Part shown: positions 45,632-54,065 of the stretch, piece after piece
Layout of the letters: each line of letters opens with the position of its first letter
Numbering within the stretch: position 1 is the first letter of the stretch
Source: Erythrobacter sp.
Lineage (GTDB): Bacteria; Pseudomonadota; Alphaproteobacteria; Sphingomonadales; Sphingomonadaceae
Assembly: GCF_024305245.1 (NCBI RefSeq)
Contig: NZ_JAMWYX010000004.1
Location: forward strand, 1-64,000
Direction of reading: 5' to 3'
DNA length: 64,000 nt
Program-made: the position numbers and the translations under genes
The notes under the pieces: model-generated
Told to the model about the DNA's origin: nothing
Seen by the model: only the letters and a program-made list of their open reading frames with translations
Database searches by the model: none

Positions 45632-47461
45632 TCAGGAATCGGGGGCGGAATGGACAGGTTGGCGTGCCCCCACGCTGCGTTCGGCCATCACCAGCCGCGC
45701 CAGCGGACCGTCGCCTGCCGCGAGATCGGAAAAGCGGCCCACTTCGACCACACGCCCCGAATTGAGCGCGATGACGTGATCGGCGGCGGCCACCATCGAC
45801 AGGCGGTGCGCAATGGCGAGAATAGTGACCTGGCCCTTCAGCGCCGCGATCGAACGGGCAACCGCAGCCTGGCTTTCCCAGTCGAGCGCGCTGGTTGCCT
45901 CGTCCAGCACCAGCAATTGCGGCTTCATCACCAGCGCGCGGGCGAGCGCGATGCGCTGGCGCTGACCGCCCGAAAGCTGCGCGCCGTTATCGCCCAGCGG
46001 CGTGTCGATCCCCTGCGGCAGGCGGGATGCGAACGCCAGCGCGCCTGCGCGTTCCAGCGCGTCCTCGATCTCGGACCGGCTCGCTTGCGGCTGTGCAAGG
46101 CGCAGATTGGCGACGATGCTCTCGTCGAGCAGGAACGGGTCCTGCGGCACATAGGCGACCTGCTGACGCCACGCCCGCGCGCCCTCCGGCGTAAGCGGCG
46201 CGCCGTCGATCAATACTTTGCCGGTATTCGGGGAGAGCAGCCCGCAGACGATATCGGCAAGGGTGCTCTTGCCGCTGCCCGAAGGGCCGATCAATGCGGT
46301 GATCGCGCCTGCGGGGATGGTGCAATCGACCTCCTCGACCGCGGGGCGCTCCGCGTCGCCGGCATAGGCAAAGCTCACCTGTTCGAGCACGATGGCCCGC
46401 TCCAGCACCAGCGCGGGCAGCGCGGCCCCGGCAGATGGCGGCGGTTCGGCCTGCGTGCTCCATTCGGCCTTGCAGCGTTCGATGTCGTCAAACACCGTGA
46501 CGTTCGCCAGAAGTTGCTGAAAATGGTTCTGCAAACCGGTGAAGCGCGGCGCGATCCGCATCAGCAGCACCAGCATGGCGACCAGTTCCGGCAGAGCGAG
46601 GTTCAGACCGCGGATACCCGCAAACACCAGCACCGCCACTGCCAGCGCGCTGACCAGCTGCGAAACGATCGTGCCGAGCGACGTCAGCCGCATATAGCCG
46701 ACAGCCTCGTCATGAACCTTGTCGAGATTGGCGGAGAGCCGCTGGCGATAGGGTTCCTCGGCATTGTGAATGCGCGCGGTCTTCAGCCCGCTCAGATATT
46801 CCGAAACCATGCGGTACTGATCGCGCTTGTTCTGTGTCCGCTCCAGCCCGAACCGGATCGCCCGGCGGCGCAGTGGCGCGAGAATGGCGAGGATGGCGAT
46901 ACCCAGCCCGCTCGCCAGCAGCATCATCAACGGCGAGATCACCCACGCGACGGCAAGATAGACCGCCAGCAGGATTGCGGTCTGCAGCAGCATCATCACC
47001 GCCATTGCCGCAGCATAGACCCGCTCGACATCGGCGGTCAGCAGGTGGTGGAGATCGGACGGACGCTGGCGCACCATATGCTGCCAGCGCAGCGCACCGA
47101 TTGCGGCGAACAGGTCCAGCCGGAGCTGGTTGAGCAGATCGAACAGCAGATCGGCGAGGTAGATGTTCTTGGATCGGGTGAACAATCCGTGGAGCGCGAT
47201 CAGGCCGACCAGCGCGGCCAGCGCAGCGGCCAGACTGACCGATGCACCGCCGAACGGGAGCCATTCGGGCAACACGAAGCTGCCGCCGCTCTCGCCATCG
47301 ATGATCGACAGCAGCGGGATCACCATCAGGATCGAAACGCCCTCGGTCAGCCCGCCCAGCACCAGCAATCCGAGCGCGAATGCGAACCGGTGTCGGCCCC
47401 GCTTGACGAGGAACGCAAGGAAGCCGCCGACGCCGCTTGCCGGAGCGTTTGCGGGCGTCAC
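45632..47461 (-). CDS. lasso peptide ABC exporter
   Basis: 609 aa from the GTG at 47461, which overlaps the kinase gene stop (GTGA). The N-terminal half is a six-helix exporter domain (FALGLLVLGGLTEGVSILMV, and others up to residue 320). The ATPase domain has Walker A IGPSGSGKST, Q-loop VAYVPQDPFLL, signature AQLSGGQRQRIALARAL, Walker B LLVLDEATSALDW and the switch His in AIAHRLSM. There is no N-terminal peptidase domain, so the leader is not removed here; B2 does that. Its place at the end of the lasso operon makes it the exporter and probable immunity determinant for the mature peptide. Confidence 0.92.
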   Translation of the reverse strand: MTPANAPASGVGGFLAFLVKRGRHRFAFALGLLVLGGLTEGVSILMVIPLLSIIDGESGGSFVLPEWLPFGGASVSLAAALAALVGLIALHGLFTRSKNIYLADLLFDLLNQLRLDLFAAIGALRWQHMVRQRPSDLHHLLTADVERVYAAAMAVMMLLQTAILLAVYLAVAWVISPLMMLLASGLGIAILAILAPLRRRAIRFGLERTQNKRDQYRMVSEYLSGLKTARIHNAEEPYRQRLSANLDKVHDEAVGYMRLTSLGTIVSQLVSALAVAVLVFAGIRGLNLALPELVAMLVLLMRIAPRFTGLQNHFQQLLANVTVFDDIERCKAEWSTQAEPPPSAGAALPALVLERAIVLEQVSFAYAGDAERPAVEEVDCTIPAGAITALIGPSGSGKSTLADIVCGLLSPNTGKVLIDGAPLTPEGARAWRQQVAYVPQDPFLLDESIVANLRLAQPQASRSEIEDALERAGALAFASRLPQGIDTPLGDNGAQLSGGQRQRIALARALVMKPQLLVLDEATSALDWESQAAVARSIAALKGQVTILAIAHRLSMVAAADHVIALNSGRVVEVGRFSDLAAGDGPLARLVMAERSVGARQPVHSAPDS

Positions 47462-48429
47462 GGCGCCGTATCGGGGCGGCTGAGCTCGCGCTCGACGAAG
47501 GTGACCACTTCGGACAGCCGCGAAAGATCGTGCGGGACCGACAGGATCGCAGCGCGCGTGCGGTGGGCCAGCGCGGGGCATTGCCGCGGATGGCGGGCAG
47601 CGATTGTCGGGGTGATGCCCCTCATCCCGAACCGCGTTCCGTAGGAGAAGCGCAGGAACGCCTTCATCCGCTCCTTCGGGTCGAGCCACTGGATGCCGAG
47701 ATGATCGCTCCGGTGCAGCAGCAGGAACAGGTCCGGGGGCATCCGTTCCTGCGCGAAGCCCTGCCCCAGCAGAAAGCGTTCCTTGTAAAGCACGATCGGC
47801 ACCTTCGGGCGTTCGCGCACTTCGGGCAGGGCCAGGCTGGTGGAAGCCTCACGGGTCAGTTTGACCTGCGGAAAGGCGGGAAGAATGCCGCCCTGGCCGT
47901 TTTCGAGACCTTCGATCGCGACGATATCGTCGGTCAGCAGCGAATGGCCTGCGCGCAGGAATGCGCCCGCCGTGGTCGATTTGCCCGCGCCCTTGTCGCC
48001 GAGAAAGCACACCGCCTTGCCCCCCACATTGAGCGCGCTGCCATGCAGCAGAAACGCGCCGCGCGCCTGCAACAGCAGGGCGATCACCGGGCCAAGCAGC
48101 GGGAAGCACACCAGTCCGGGATCGACACCGGGCACCGGCTCGACCTCGATCCGGCCGGGCGGCAAGACGCGGAAGGCACCGATCTGCGGATAGAGCAGAA
48201 AGCATTCATCGTCGCCGAACCGGAATTCGCCTTCGGCTTCGGGCGGCGGGAACGTGCGCCCGGTATCGACCAGCCGGATTTCCAGATCGGCGCAGGCGCC
48301 GGGGGCCTCGACCAGTTCGGGCAGTTCGATGTCGCTCGCAATGGCGAGCCCGAAGGCGCGGTAGCGCGTCACCGGGACGGTGCTTGCCGCAGGAGGCTGG
48401 GCAATGGTGGCAAGGGTGGCGTTGTTCAT
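47458..48429 (-). CDS. HPr kinase-like protein of the lasso cluster
   Basis: 323 aa from the ATG at 48429 (ATGA overlap with the cyclase gene). A P-loop lies in the middle: VCFLGDKGAGKSTTAGAFLR (GDKGAGKST at residues 144-152), followed by LLTDDIVAIEG, like the HPr kinase C-terminal domain. The N-terminal 110 residues (YRAFGLAIASDIELPEL onward) are of the kind found in lasso-cluster kinases. In the paeninodin cluster such a kinase phosphorylates the last Ser of the precursor. Here the precursor also ends in Ser, which supports the same reaction. Confidence 0.88.
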   Translation of the reverse strand: MNNATLATIAQPPAASTVPVTRYRAFGLAIASDIELPELVEAPGACADLEIRLVDTGRTFPPPEAEGEFRFGDDECFLLYPQIGAFRVLPPGRIEVEPVPGVDPGLVCFPLLGPVIALLLQARGAFLLHGSALNVGGKAVCFLGDKGAGKSTTAGAFLRAGHSLLTDDIVAIEGLENGQGGILPAFPQVKLTREASTSLALPEVRERPKVPIVLYKERFLLGQGFAQERMPPDLFLLLHRSDHLGIQWLDPKERMKAFLRFSYGTRFGMRGITPTIAARHPRQCPALAHRTRAAILSVPHDLSRLSEVVTFVERELSRPDTAP

Positions 48430-50330
48430 GCAGCAACTCCGCTGACTGCTGGACGGGATTGCGGCTGCGGGGCTGACGCGCGAAGCATCGTCAGCCACGT
48501 GCCGAGTGCGATTGCGCGCCACACCATCTGCACCTGCGTGCCCGGCGCGGCATCGGGATCGGCGCAGATCGCGGCAAAGGCCGACCGGGCCACGCCGAGA
48601 TCGCAGTAATCGCCGAGCCGGTTGCCGGGCTCGTCGGCGAACAGCGCTTCGATCCGGTCGCGGTGGTGAACCACCAGGCCGCGGGCGAGATGGACGGTGA
48701 AATCCAGCTTGTCGCGCCGCGCCAGCACCGGCTCTGGCACGATGCCGGCCATCGCCCGGCGCAGCACCAGCCGCGACCAACCGCCGGAAAGCTTCTCGTG
48801 CGCGGGCAGGCTCAGGCAGAACTCGACGAGGCGGCGATCCCAGAAGGGATAGCGCGCCTCCACGCCCATGCTGCGATAGAAGGCGGCGTGGACTTCGAAC
48901 GCATAGGGTTGCAGCGCGCTGGTGAGCACCGCGTGATGCTGCTGCTGTTCGCCCGCCGCCGTTTCGGGTTGGGCGAAACTCCGCAGCCGTTCCTTGAATG
49001 CGGTGCGATCGATCAGGTCGCGCGACAGCAGGTGCGCGGGACCGCCGCCGCTAACTTTCGGCGCGCGGTCGAGCGGGGCGAGCAGGCGGGCAAGGATCCG
49101 CGCGTCCACCCTGTTCTGGCGCGCAGCGAACTGGCGGGTGAGCGCCAGGCTCGATCGGCCGTAATTGTCAGCGGCAGCGCGCGCTTCGCGCCACAGGCTC
49201 AGCCAGTTTCCGCGCGCCGCGAGTTCTCCCAGCAGGCCGTAGCCGTGGCTTACCACCTCGTCCCCGCCATGCCCGTCGAGCAGCACGCCGATGCCGCTTT
49301 CGTTCGCGGCGCCGACCGCGCGGCGCATACACGCCAGGTTGGGCGCGTGGGTTGGCCCGTCGCAATCCTCCAGCAGCGTCTCCAGATCATCGAGCGGGCG
49401 GTAGCCGTCAAGTTCGAGCACGCGCGAGGCAAAGCCCCCGGTGGCGAGCACATGGTCGACGAAAGGCCGCTCGTTGCTGCGCTCGGGTTCGCGGAATACC
49501 ATCGAGAACACCGGGACATTGCCGCCGCCTTCGGCCTGCTGATGATCGCGCAGCAGGCAGGCGATGGCAGAGGAATCGAGCCCGCCGCTCAGCAGCGCGC
49601 CGACCTGCCCGGTGCCAGCCGCGCGCTTGCGCACGGCCTCGTCGAGCAGATAGCGGAATTGATCGTGCAGATCCCTGCCTTCGGGCTCTGCCGGGGCCAG
49701 ATGAAAATAGCGGCGCAGCGCCAGTTCGCCCTCGCGCAGCACCAGCACATGGCCTGCGGGAAGCCGGCTGACGCCCTCGAAGAATGTCCCCTCGGCCTCG
49801 ATCACGCGGCCATAGAGGTAATCGGCAATCGCTTCGTCGCGCAGGGCCGGTGGGCTGCCCGCCCGCCGCACCAGATCGCCGGGCGATTGCGCGAACCGCA
49901 GGCTGCCGCCGGTATGTGTGTAATAAAGCGGACGAATGCCGAACGGGTCGCGGGCGCAAAGCAGGCGGTGTTCGCCCGCGTCCCAGATCGCAAAGGCGAA
50001 GTCGCCTTCCAGGTGGGAGGGGCAATCCTCGCCCCAGCGCCGATAGGCGGCGGCGATCAGTATTTCGGTGGAGGCGTCCGGCGCCAATCCCAGTTCGCGG
50101 CCAAGATCGGCAGCATTGTCGATCCGCGCATCGGCGACGATGGCGAGGCCGGGGGCGATCTCGACCGCCGCGCCGCCGCGGCTGGCCAGCGCCGCGCCTG
50201 ATCCCGTCCATTCGCAGGTGGTGCCTTGAACCCGTGCGGGCCCGCGGCTGTTGGGGTGCAGTGCCCCGCATTGCGGGAAGCTGTGCGGGGCGATGTCGCC
50301 GACCAGACCGGAGATTGATCGCACCGCCAT
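48426..50330 (-). CDS. lasso peptide macrocyclase, asparagine synthetase-like
   Basis: 634 aa. It belongs to the asparagine synthase (glutamine-hydrolysing) superfamily. The N-terminal region has glutaminase-like parts (LEGDFAFAIWDAGEHRLLCA, RDPFGIRPLYY) but starts MAVRSI, without the catalytic Cys2 of true glutaminases. The synthetase part has the pyrophosphate loop SGGLDSS (residues 248-254), VLLDGHGGDEV, and EARYPFWDRRLVEFCLSLP. It activates the side chain of an Asp or Glu of the core with ATP and forms the isopeptide ring with the N-terminal amine. It overlaps B2 by one base and the kinase gene by 4. Confidence 0.92.
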   Translation of the reverse strand: MAVRSISGLVGDIAPHSFPQCGALHPNSRGPARVQGTTCEWTGSGAALASRGGAAVEIAPGLAIVADARIDNAADLGRELGLAPDASTEILIAAAYRRWGEDCPSHLEGDFAFAIWDAGEHRLLCARDPFGIRPLYYTHTGGSLRFAQSPGDLVRRAGSPPALRDEAIADYLYGRVIEAEGTFFEGVSRLPAGHVLVLREGELALRRYFHLAPAEPEGRDLHDQFRYLLDEAVRKRAAGTGQVGALLSGGLDSSAIACLLRDHQQAEGGGNVPVFSMVFREPERSNERPFVDHVLATGGFASRVLELDGYRPLDDLETLLEDCDGPTHAPNLACMRRAVGAANESGIGVLLDGHGGDEVVSHGYGLLGELAARGNWLSLWREARAAADNYGRSSLALTRQFAARQNRVDARILARLLAPLDRAPKVSGGGPAHLLSRDLIDRTAFKERLRSFAQPETAAGEQQQHHAVLTSALQPYAFEVHAAFYRSMGVEARYPFWDRRLVEFCLSLPAHEKLSGGWSRLVLRRAMAGIVPEPVLARRDKLDFTVHLARGLVVHHRDRIEALFADEPGNRLGDYCDLGVARSAFAAICADPDAAPGTQVQMVWRAIALGTWLTMLRASAPQPQSRPAVSGVAA

Positions 50331-50803
50331 CAGCCAAGCTCGGCGATGGGGGTGAAATCGGCGAGTTGCGTGCCGCGCTGGCCCAGCACCACGCGATCAT
50401 TGCAGGTCACCCAGGCATGGGCCGAAAACGCCCCGTCGAAACGTTTGCGCACCCCGATCTGGAGGCGGCTGGCATGGCCCCTGCGCGCCAGCACGAATTG
50501 CAGCGTGAGTGCCTGTGTCAAACAGCTCGCGCCGGGGACAAAACGTGCCAGCCGTTCGATCCGGCGGGCGACCTGACGGGCCCAGAAATGGGAGTCGGGC
50601 CGGCCTCCAGGGCGCGGCATGCGGCGGCGGATCGCGGCATAGCCGATCGTGCTGAGCGCGATGCGCATCACCGCGAGCATCGCGAGACAGCGGGCATCGA
50701 AGGCCGCCGCCCGCAGCCCGCGGAACCGGCTGTGCACCGCAGGACGGCGCGCTGATGCGCGGGCGGGCGCGGGTGCCGGCGGTGCGGCTGGTCTGTCGTT
50801 CAT
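50330..50803 (-). CDS. lasso peptide B2 leader peptidase (transglutaminase-like)
   Basis: 157 aa from the ATG at 50803 (ATGA overlap with B1). The lasso_B2 / transglutaminase-like domain holds Cys94 in FVPGASCLTQALTLQFVLAR and His129 in FSAHAWVTCND, the Cys and His of the catalytic triad. It cleaves the leader from the precursor, bound through B1. The Arg/Pro/Ala-rich first 30 residues are an extension. The open frame goes on to 50914, but the overlap with B1 sets the start. Confidence 0.9.
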   Translation of the reverse strand: MNDRPAAPPAPAPARASARRPAVHSRFRGLRAAAFDARCLAMLAVMRIALSTIGYAAIRRRMPRPGGRPDSHFWARQVARRIERLARFVPGASCLTQALTLQFVLARRGHASRLQIGVRKRFDGAFSAHAWVTCNDRVVLGQRGTQLADFTPIAELG

Positions 50804-51087
50804 TCGTGGAAGCATTTGACCAGTCCCGCCGCGTCCATCTGGCAGACGAGATTGGCAAGATCGCCCCGCACGCGCGCGGAAGGAGCGCCGAATTCGGCTT
50901 CGGTCCGGCGGCACAATTGTTCGAAGCTCACCGGCAGGGACATTTCATCCCAGACGAAAGCACCCACTTCGTTGAGGCTGTAATAAATGTTGGACTTGAG
51001 GCTCAGCAGTGCAGAGCCTTCGCCCAACTGGCACCCCACCACTTCTTCATCGGCAGCAATCATTGTTGCCGGATCAACTTTGGCCAT
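50800..51087 (-). CDS. lasso peptide B1 recognition protein, PqqD-like
   Basis: 95 aa from the ATG at 51087; AAGGGGAG lies 6 bases upstream, and an earlier ATG at 51093 sits on the ribosome site. It has the PqqD-like RiPP recognition fold: LGEGSALLSLKSNIYYSLNE, VGAFVWDEMSLPVSFEQLCR, then a wHTH-like C-terminus (ARVRGDLANLVCQMDAAGLV). It binds the precursor leader and brings it to B2. It is 116 bases downstream of the precursor gene. Confidence 0.9.
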   Translation of the reverse strand: MAKVDPATMIAADEEVVGCQLGEGSALLSLKSNIYYSLNEVGAFVWDEMSLPVSFEQLCRRTEAEFGAPSARVRGDLANLVCQMDAAGLVKCFHE

Positions 51088-51203
51088 GCGCATCTCCCCT
51101 TATGGAAACAGGGCCACCACGGAAGGAGCGACAGGAAACACGGTAACGCCGAGCGGTTTTGCCGCATGCGTGCGATATGCCGCGCTCCCTGACGCCATTC
51201 GGG

Positions 51204-51359
51204 TCAGGACATTCCGTCTTCACCGCAGGTCAGCTCGCCGAACGGCGTGCCGGCCGGGAACATCGAATCCAGCGCATCCGGGCAGCCAGTGGCCTGCGTT
51301 AGACGCTCGAAGGTTCCGAGCTCTTCGAGAAGCGGAGTGTCATAGGTTTTTGAAGTCAT
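51204..51359 (-). CDS. lasso peptide precursor
   Basis: 51 aa from the ATG at 51359; AAGGAG lies 8 bases upstream. The leader fits the B1-recognition pattern Y-x2-P-x-L-x3-G-x-F: Tyr6, Pro9, Leu11, Gly15 and Phe17 in YDTPLLEELGTFERLTQ. Thr21 is at position -2 if cleavage is after Gln22. The predicted core then begins ATGCPDALD (residues 23-31), allowing an Ala1-Asp9 ring, and is 29 residues long. Cys4 lies in the ring and Cys23 in the tail. The core ends in Ser29, the residue phosphorylated in paeninodin-type clusters. A core starting at Gly25 with a 7-residue ring (to Asp31) is less likely because Thr would be at -1. Confidence 0.85.
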   Translation of the reverse strand: MTSKTYDTPLLEELGTFERLTQATGCPDALDSMFPAGTPFGELTCGEDGMS

Positions 51360-51461
51360 ATCTGTTCTCCTTGTTAGTGTGCAGTAATGCACCAATAAGC
51401 GGCTGCCGTATGCGCACCGCCATTTACGAACAATTTGGGAAGACGTGACGAATTCTACTTC

Positions 51462-51475
51462 ATAGCGAACGCTAT
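51462..51475. promoter_or_regulatory. palindrome in the divergent lasso promoter region
   Basis: ATAGCG-AA-CGCTAT is a perfect inverted repeat. A TATAAT on the plus strand (51473-51478) overlaps its right arm and could be the -10 of the nucleotidyltransferase-like gene, so a protein bound here could repress it and perhaps the lasso operon. This 206-base gap is clearly AT-rich. Confidence 0.45.
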
Positions 51476-51565
51476 AATGATAAAATACGTTGTTTAAATT
51501 CCCCTCTTTGTCCCTATCGCAGGCTTACGAGTCTTGCGACTGACACCTTCTGACTTTGGGGAATC

Positions 51566-52744
51566 ATGACTGCACTCACACAGGATATAAACCATGACGC
51601 GGCGCAGCTTAGCCTTTGCGCTGATTGGACTGAAACCATGCGCGAGGCGGGCGATTTGAATGCGTTAGTCGCTTTGTGCCGCTGCGCGCTAACCGGAGAT
51701 TCGCGGCACCTTGGCGAGGTGCTCGAAACCGTTGGTCCGCCCGAAATTTTTGCCGGTCTGGTCGATCATGCTCGGTTATGGGCGGCGTGCGAGACGGGCT
51801 TTGCGCGTGCGCAACTGACGCCCCCCGATTTCGTGAAGGAACGCGCGCAGGCGGCGCGGGCGCGGGCGATGCTGGTCAACAGCCGGGCGATGGGGCTTGC
51901 GCGGATCGCTTTCCCCTGTCTCGAACAGCACCATATCCCCGCGATCGCCTTCAAAGGCCCGTTCCATCAGCGCCAGCTTTATGACGACTGGTTCGTCCGA
52001 CGGTCGAACGATCTCGATCTGCTGGTGCCGCATTCCCGGTTCGAAGAGGCATTGTCTGCGCTCGCATCGGTCGGGTTCCGGATGCGTCCGGAAACGTCGC
52101 AGTGGTGGAAGTTCTCGCTTGGCGAGGTGCATTGCGATTATCCCGGCGGCGGGGTGATCGATCTGCACCACCGGCTGCAACAGCCCGGCTGCCCGGCACC
52201 GCGCGATACCGCAGACTTCATCGAAACGGCCGAAATCCAGCAATTGGGCGAGACTTCGATCCCGCTGCCATCGCTCCAGCACGCGCTGCTGATATCGGCG
52301 CTCAATTTCTGCAAGGAGCTGTTCCATCGCAAGCCTTCGGCCCGCTATGCGTTCGACTTTGCGGCGGGCGCGCTGCAATTGTCGCCCGGTGCAGGCCGGG
52401 AGTTCGCTGCGCTGGCGCGGCGGCAGGGGCTGGAAGGGCCGGTGGATTTCACCATCGCGGCCTGTGAGAGCCTGTTCGGTCCGCTGCCGGATATGATTGC
52501 AGCATCCGTGCGCCGACCGGTTGCGGCGGATTGGGCTCAACCCGCGCAGCTCGCCCGACTGGTCTTCACACCCGATGCGCCCGGACTGCGCTGGCCGCGT
52601 CGGCGCGCATTGCTATGGCAGTTCTGCGGTGGTGAGCCGAGCGCCCGCTGCTCGTTCGATTTCGCCGCGCAGGCCAGCCGCATCGCGATGGGCGAAGTGC
52701 TACGCAATGCCGCTCCGGAGACTGCGGGGAAGGCGGTATCGTGA
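51566..52744 (+). CDS. nucleotidyltransferase-like protein of the lasso cluster
   Basis: 392 aa from the ATG at 51566 (GGGGA upstream). It resembles the NTP_transf_5 family often found in lasso clusters: HHIPAIAFKGPFHQRQLYDD, then RRSNDLDLLVPHSRFEEALS, where the DLDLLV Asp pair would bind metal, and DLHHRLQQPG further on. The C-terminal half is helical. What it transfers, and whether it modifies the lasso peptide or the host target, is not known. It is divergent from the precursor gene across a 206-base promoter region and converges on a LacI-type gene. Confidence 0.82.
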   Translation: MTALTQDINHDAAQLSLCADWTETMREAGDLNALVALCRCALTGDSRHLGEVLETVGPPEIFAGLVDHARLWAACETGFARAQLTPPDFVKERAQAARARAMLVNSRAMGLARIAFPCLEQHHIPAIAFKGPFHQRQLYDDWFVRRSNDLDLLVPHSRFEEALSALASVGFRMRPETSQWWKFSLGEVHCDYPGGGVIDLHHRLQQPGCPAPRDTADFIETAEIQQLGETSIPLPSLQHALLISALNFCKELFHRKPSARYAFDFAAGALQLSPGAGREFAALARRQGLEGPVDFTIAACESLFGPLPDMIAASVRRPVAADWAQPAQLARLVFTPDAPGLRWPRRRALLWQFCGGEPSARCSFDFAAQASRIAMGEVLRNAAPETAGKAVS

Positions 52745-52754
52745 GGTCCGGTCG

Positions 52755-53801
52755 TCAAATCGTGCGCGGCGCGCGCGTCAGGCTGGCGCGTTCTATCAGG
52801 TCGGGCGTGGGTGCGGAGGGTGCCTCGGCCCCGATGGCATCCCCGCCAGCGGCGGTCCGTGCCGCGATCAGGCGTTCGCAGGCAGCAGCGAACCGATCTG
52901 CGGCGGGGTCGTGCAGCGCTGCAATCGCCGGCTGGCTCCGCGTCAGCGCCGGATCGTCCTCCAGCGATATCAGCGAAAGATCGCGCGGTATCCTCAGCTT
53001 CAGCGCACCTGCCACGTGCAGCACCGCCAGCGCCGCGTCGGCCCGTTCGGTGATGATCGCTGTCGGTCGGATGGTCGGCATCAGCCACGAATGCGCACAA
53101 TCGAGCACCGCCGGGATGTCGGGCTGGTCGTCAGCGACGAAATACCGGTGCGCGCGGCTGCCGTTCTGCGCCAATGCCCGGCGATATCCCGCCAACCAAT
53201 GACGGGAGCGCTCAGGGTCGCCTGGCCCGGTAATGTATCCCACTTGCCGATGGCCGAGCGCGAGCAGCCTTTGCGCTGCGCTCTCGCCGGGGTTTTTGCG
53301 GGTATCGTCGTTGTCCCGAAGGGTTTCGCAGGCGATCCGGCGCGGCTTTTCCAGCACTTCGCGCAGATCGGCGACTTTGCCGAGCGGCGGGAGCAGGATC
53401 ACGCCATCGGGCTGCACCGCGCCCAGCGTAGCGGCAAGCTGCGCCGCCGCCTGAGCCGGAGAGGCATTCGGAGCAATCGGCTCGAACAGCAGGCGATACC
53501 CGCGCGCACTGCACGCAGATGTTCCCGACAGCAGCAACCGATCGAGCGGCAGTGCAGGACTTTCGCCGGGCGCGGGCGCTGCAAACACCGCAAGCAGCAA
53601 TCGGCTGCCACCCCCGGCCATGCTGCGCGCGGCGAGGCTGGGAACGTAGCCGAGCCGCGCAATCGCCTGTTCAACGCGTGCCTTGGCTTCGGCGCTGACC
53701 CGCGGACTGTAATTGATCACGCGCGACACGGTCTGCCGCGATACTGCGGCAGCCTTCGCCACGTCCTCGATCGTGATGCCTCGCGCCGCTGCCTCCTGCA
53801 T
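52755..53801 (-). CDS. LacI family transcriptional regulator
   Basis: 348 aa from the ATG at 53801. An N-terminal HTH (TIEDVAKAAAVSRQTVSRVI, with the hinge LGYVPSLAARSM) is followed by a periplasmic-binding-protein-like effector domain (GVILLPPLGKVADL; ALGHRQVGYITGPGDPERSR; AIITERADAALAVLHVAGAL; LSLISLEDDPALTRSQP). The effector would be a sugar or related molecule. No sugar operon is adjacent: the neighbours are the lasso nucleotidyltransferase gene and a lipid kinase gene. Palindromes 46-76 bases upstream suggest autoregulation. Confidence 0.92.
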   Translation of the reverse strand: MQEAAARGITIEDVAKAAAVSRQTVSRVINYSPRVSAEAKARVEQAIARLGYVPSLAARSMAGGGSRLLLAVFAAPAPGESPALPLDRLLLSGTSACSARGYRLLFEPIAPNASPAQAAAQLAATLGAVQPDGVILLPPLGKVADLREVLEKPRRIACETLRDNDDTRKNPGESAAQRLLALGHRQVGYITGPGDPERSRHWLAGYRRALAQNGSRAHRYFVADDQPDIPAVLDCAHSWLMPTIRPTAIITERADAALAVLHVAGALKLRIPRDLSLISLEDDPALTRSQPAIAALHDPAADRFAAACERLIAARTAAGGDAIGAEAPSAPTPDLIERASLTRAPRTI

Positions 53802-53846
53802 CTGATTGCGTCTGTGTGCCCCCGCGCACCCGTTTGCCGCCGCACA

Positions 53847-53877
53847 ATTGCCATTTGATGGCAATGTGAGCGTTCAC
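53847..53877. promoter_or_regulatory. LacI-type operators upstream of the LacI gene
   Basis: ATTGCCATTTGATGGCAAT (53847-53865) is an 8-bp perfect inverted repeat with a 3-base centre. Directly next to it is GTGAGCGTTCAC (53866-53877), an imperfect palindrome similar to lac-type operators. Both lie between the regulator and the divergent lipid kinase gene. Confidence 0.55.
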
Positions 53878-54065
53878 GCAAGCAGTTTTCCGACAGGAAT
53901 CCGCCCGCCGCGCCTCGCTCATGGTTGTGGGACTTGCGCTTCGCCCGACCTGTTCGTCCTCCGGAGCGTGCGTCCGGTCGAAAACAGGCAGCTGTGGGCC
54001 CGAATGTTACAGCTGTGCGAAATATGACTGTGGAAAGTTGGTGTCCGGATAACTATAGGGTCGCA

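Noticed and set aside
45578..47644. Plus-strand open frame of 688 codons
   Set aside because: It is antisense to the ABC exporter, whose motifs are complete; the frame is His/Arg/Gln-rich and resembles no family.
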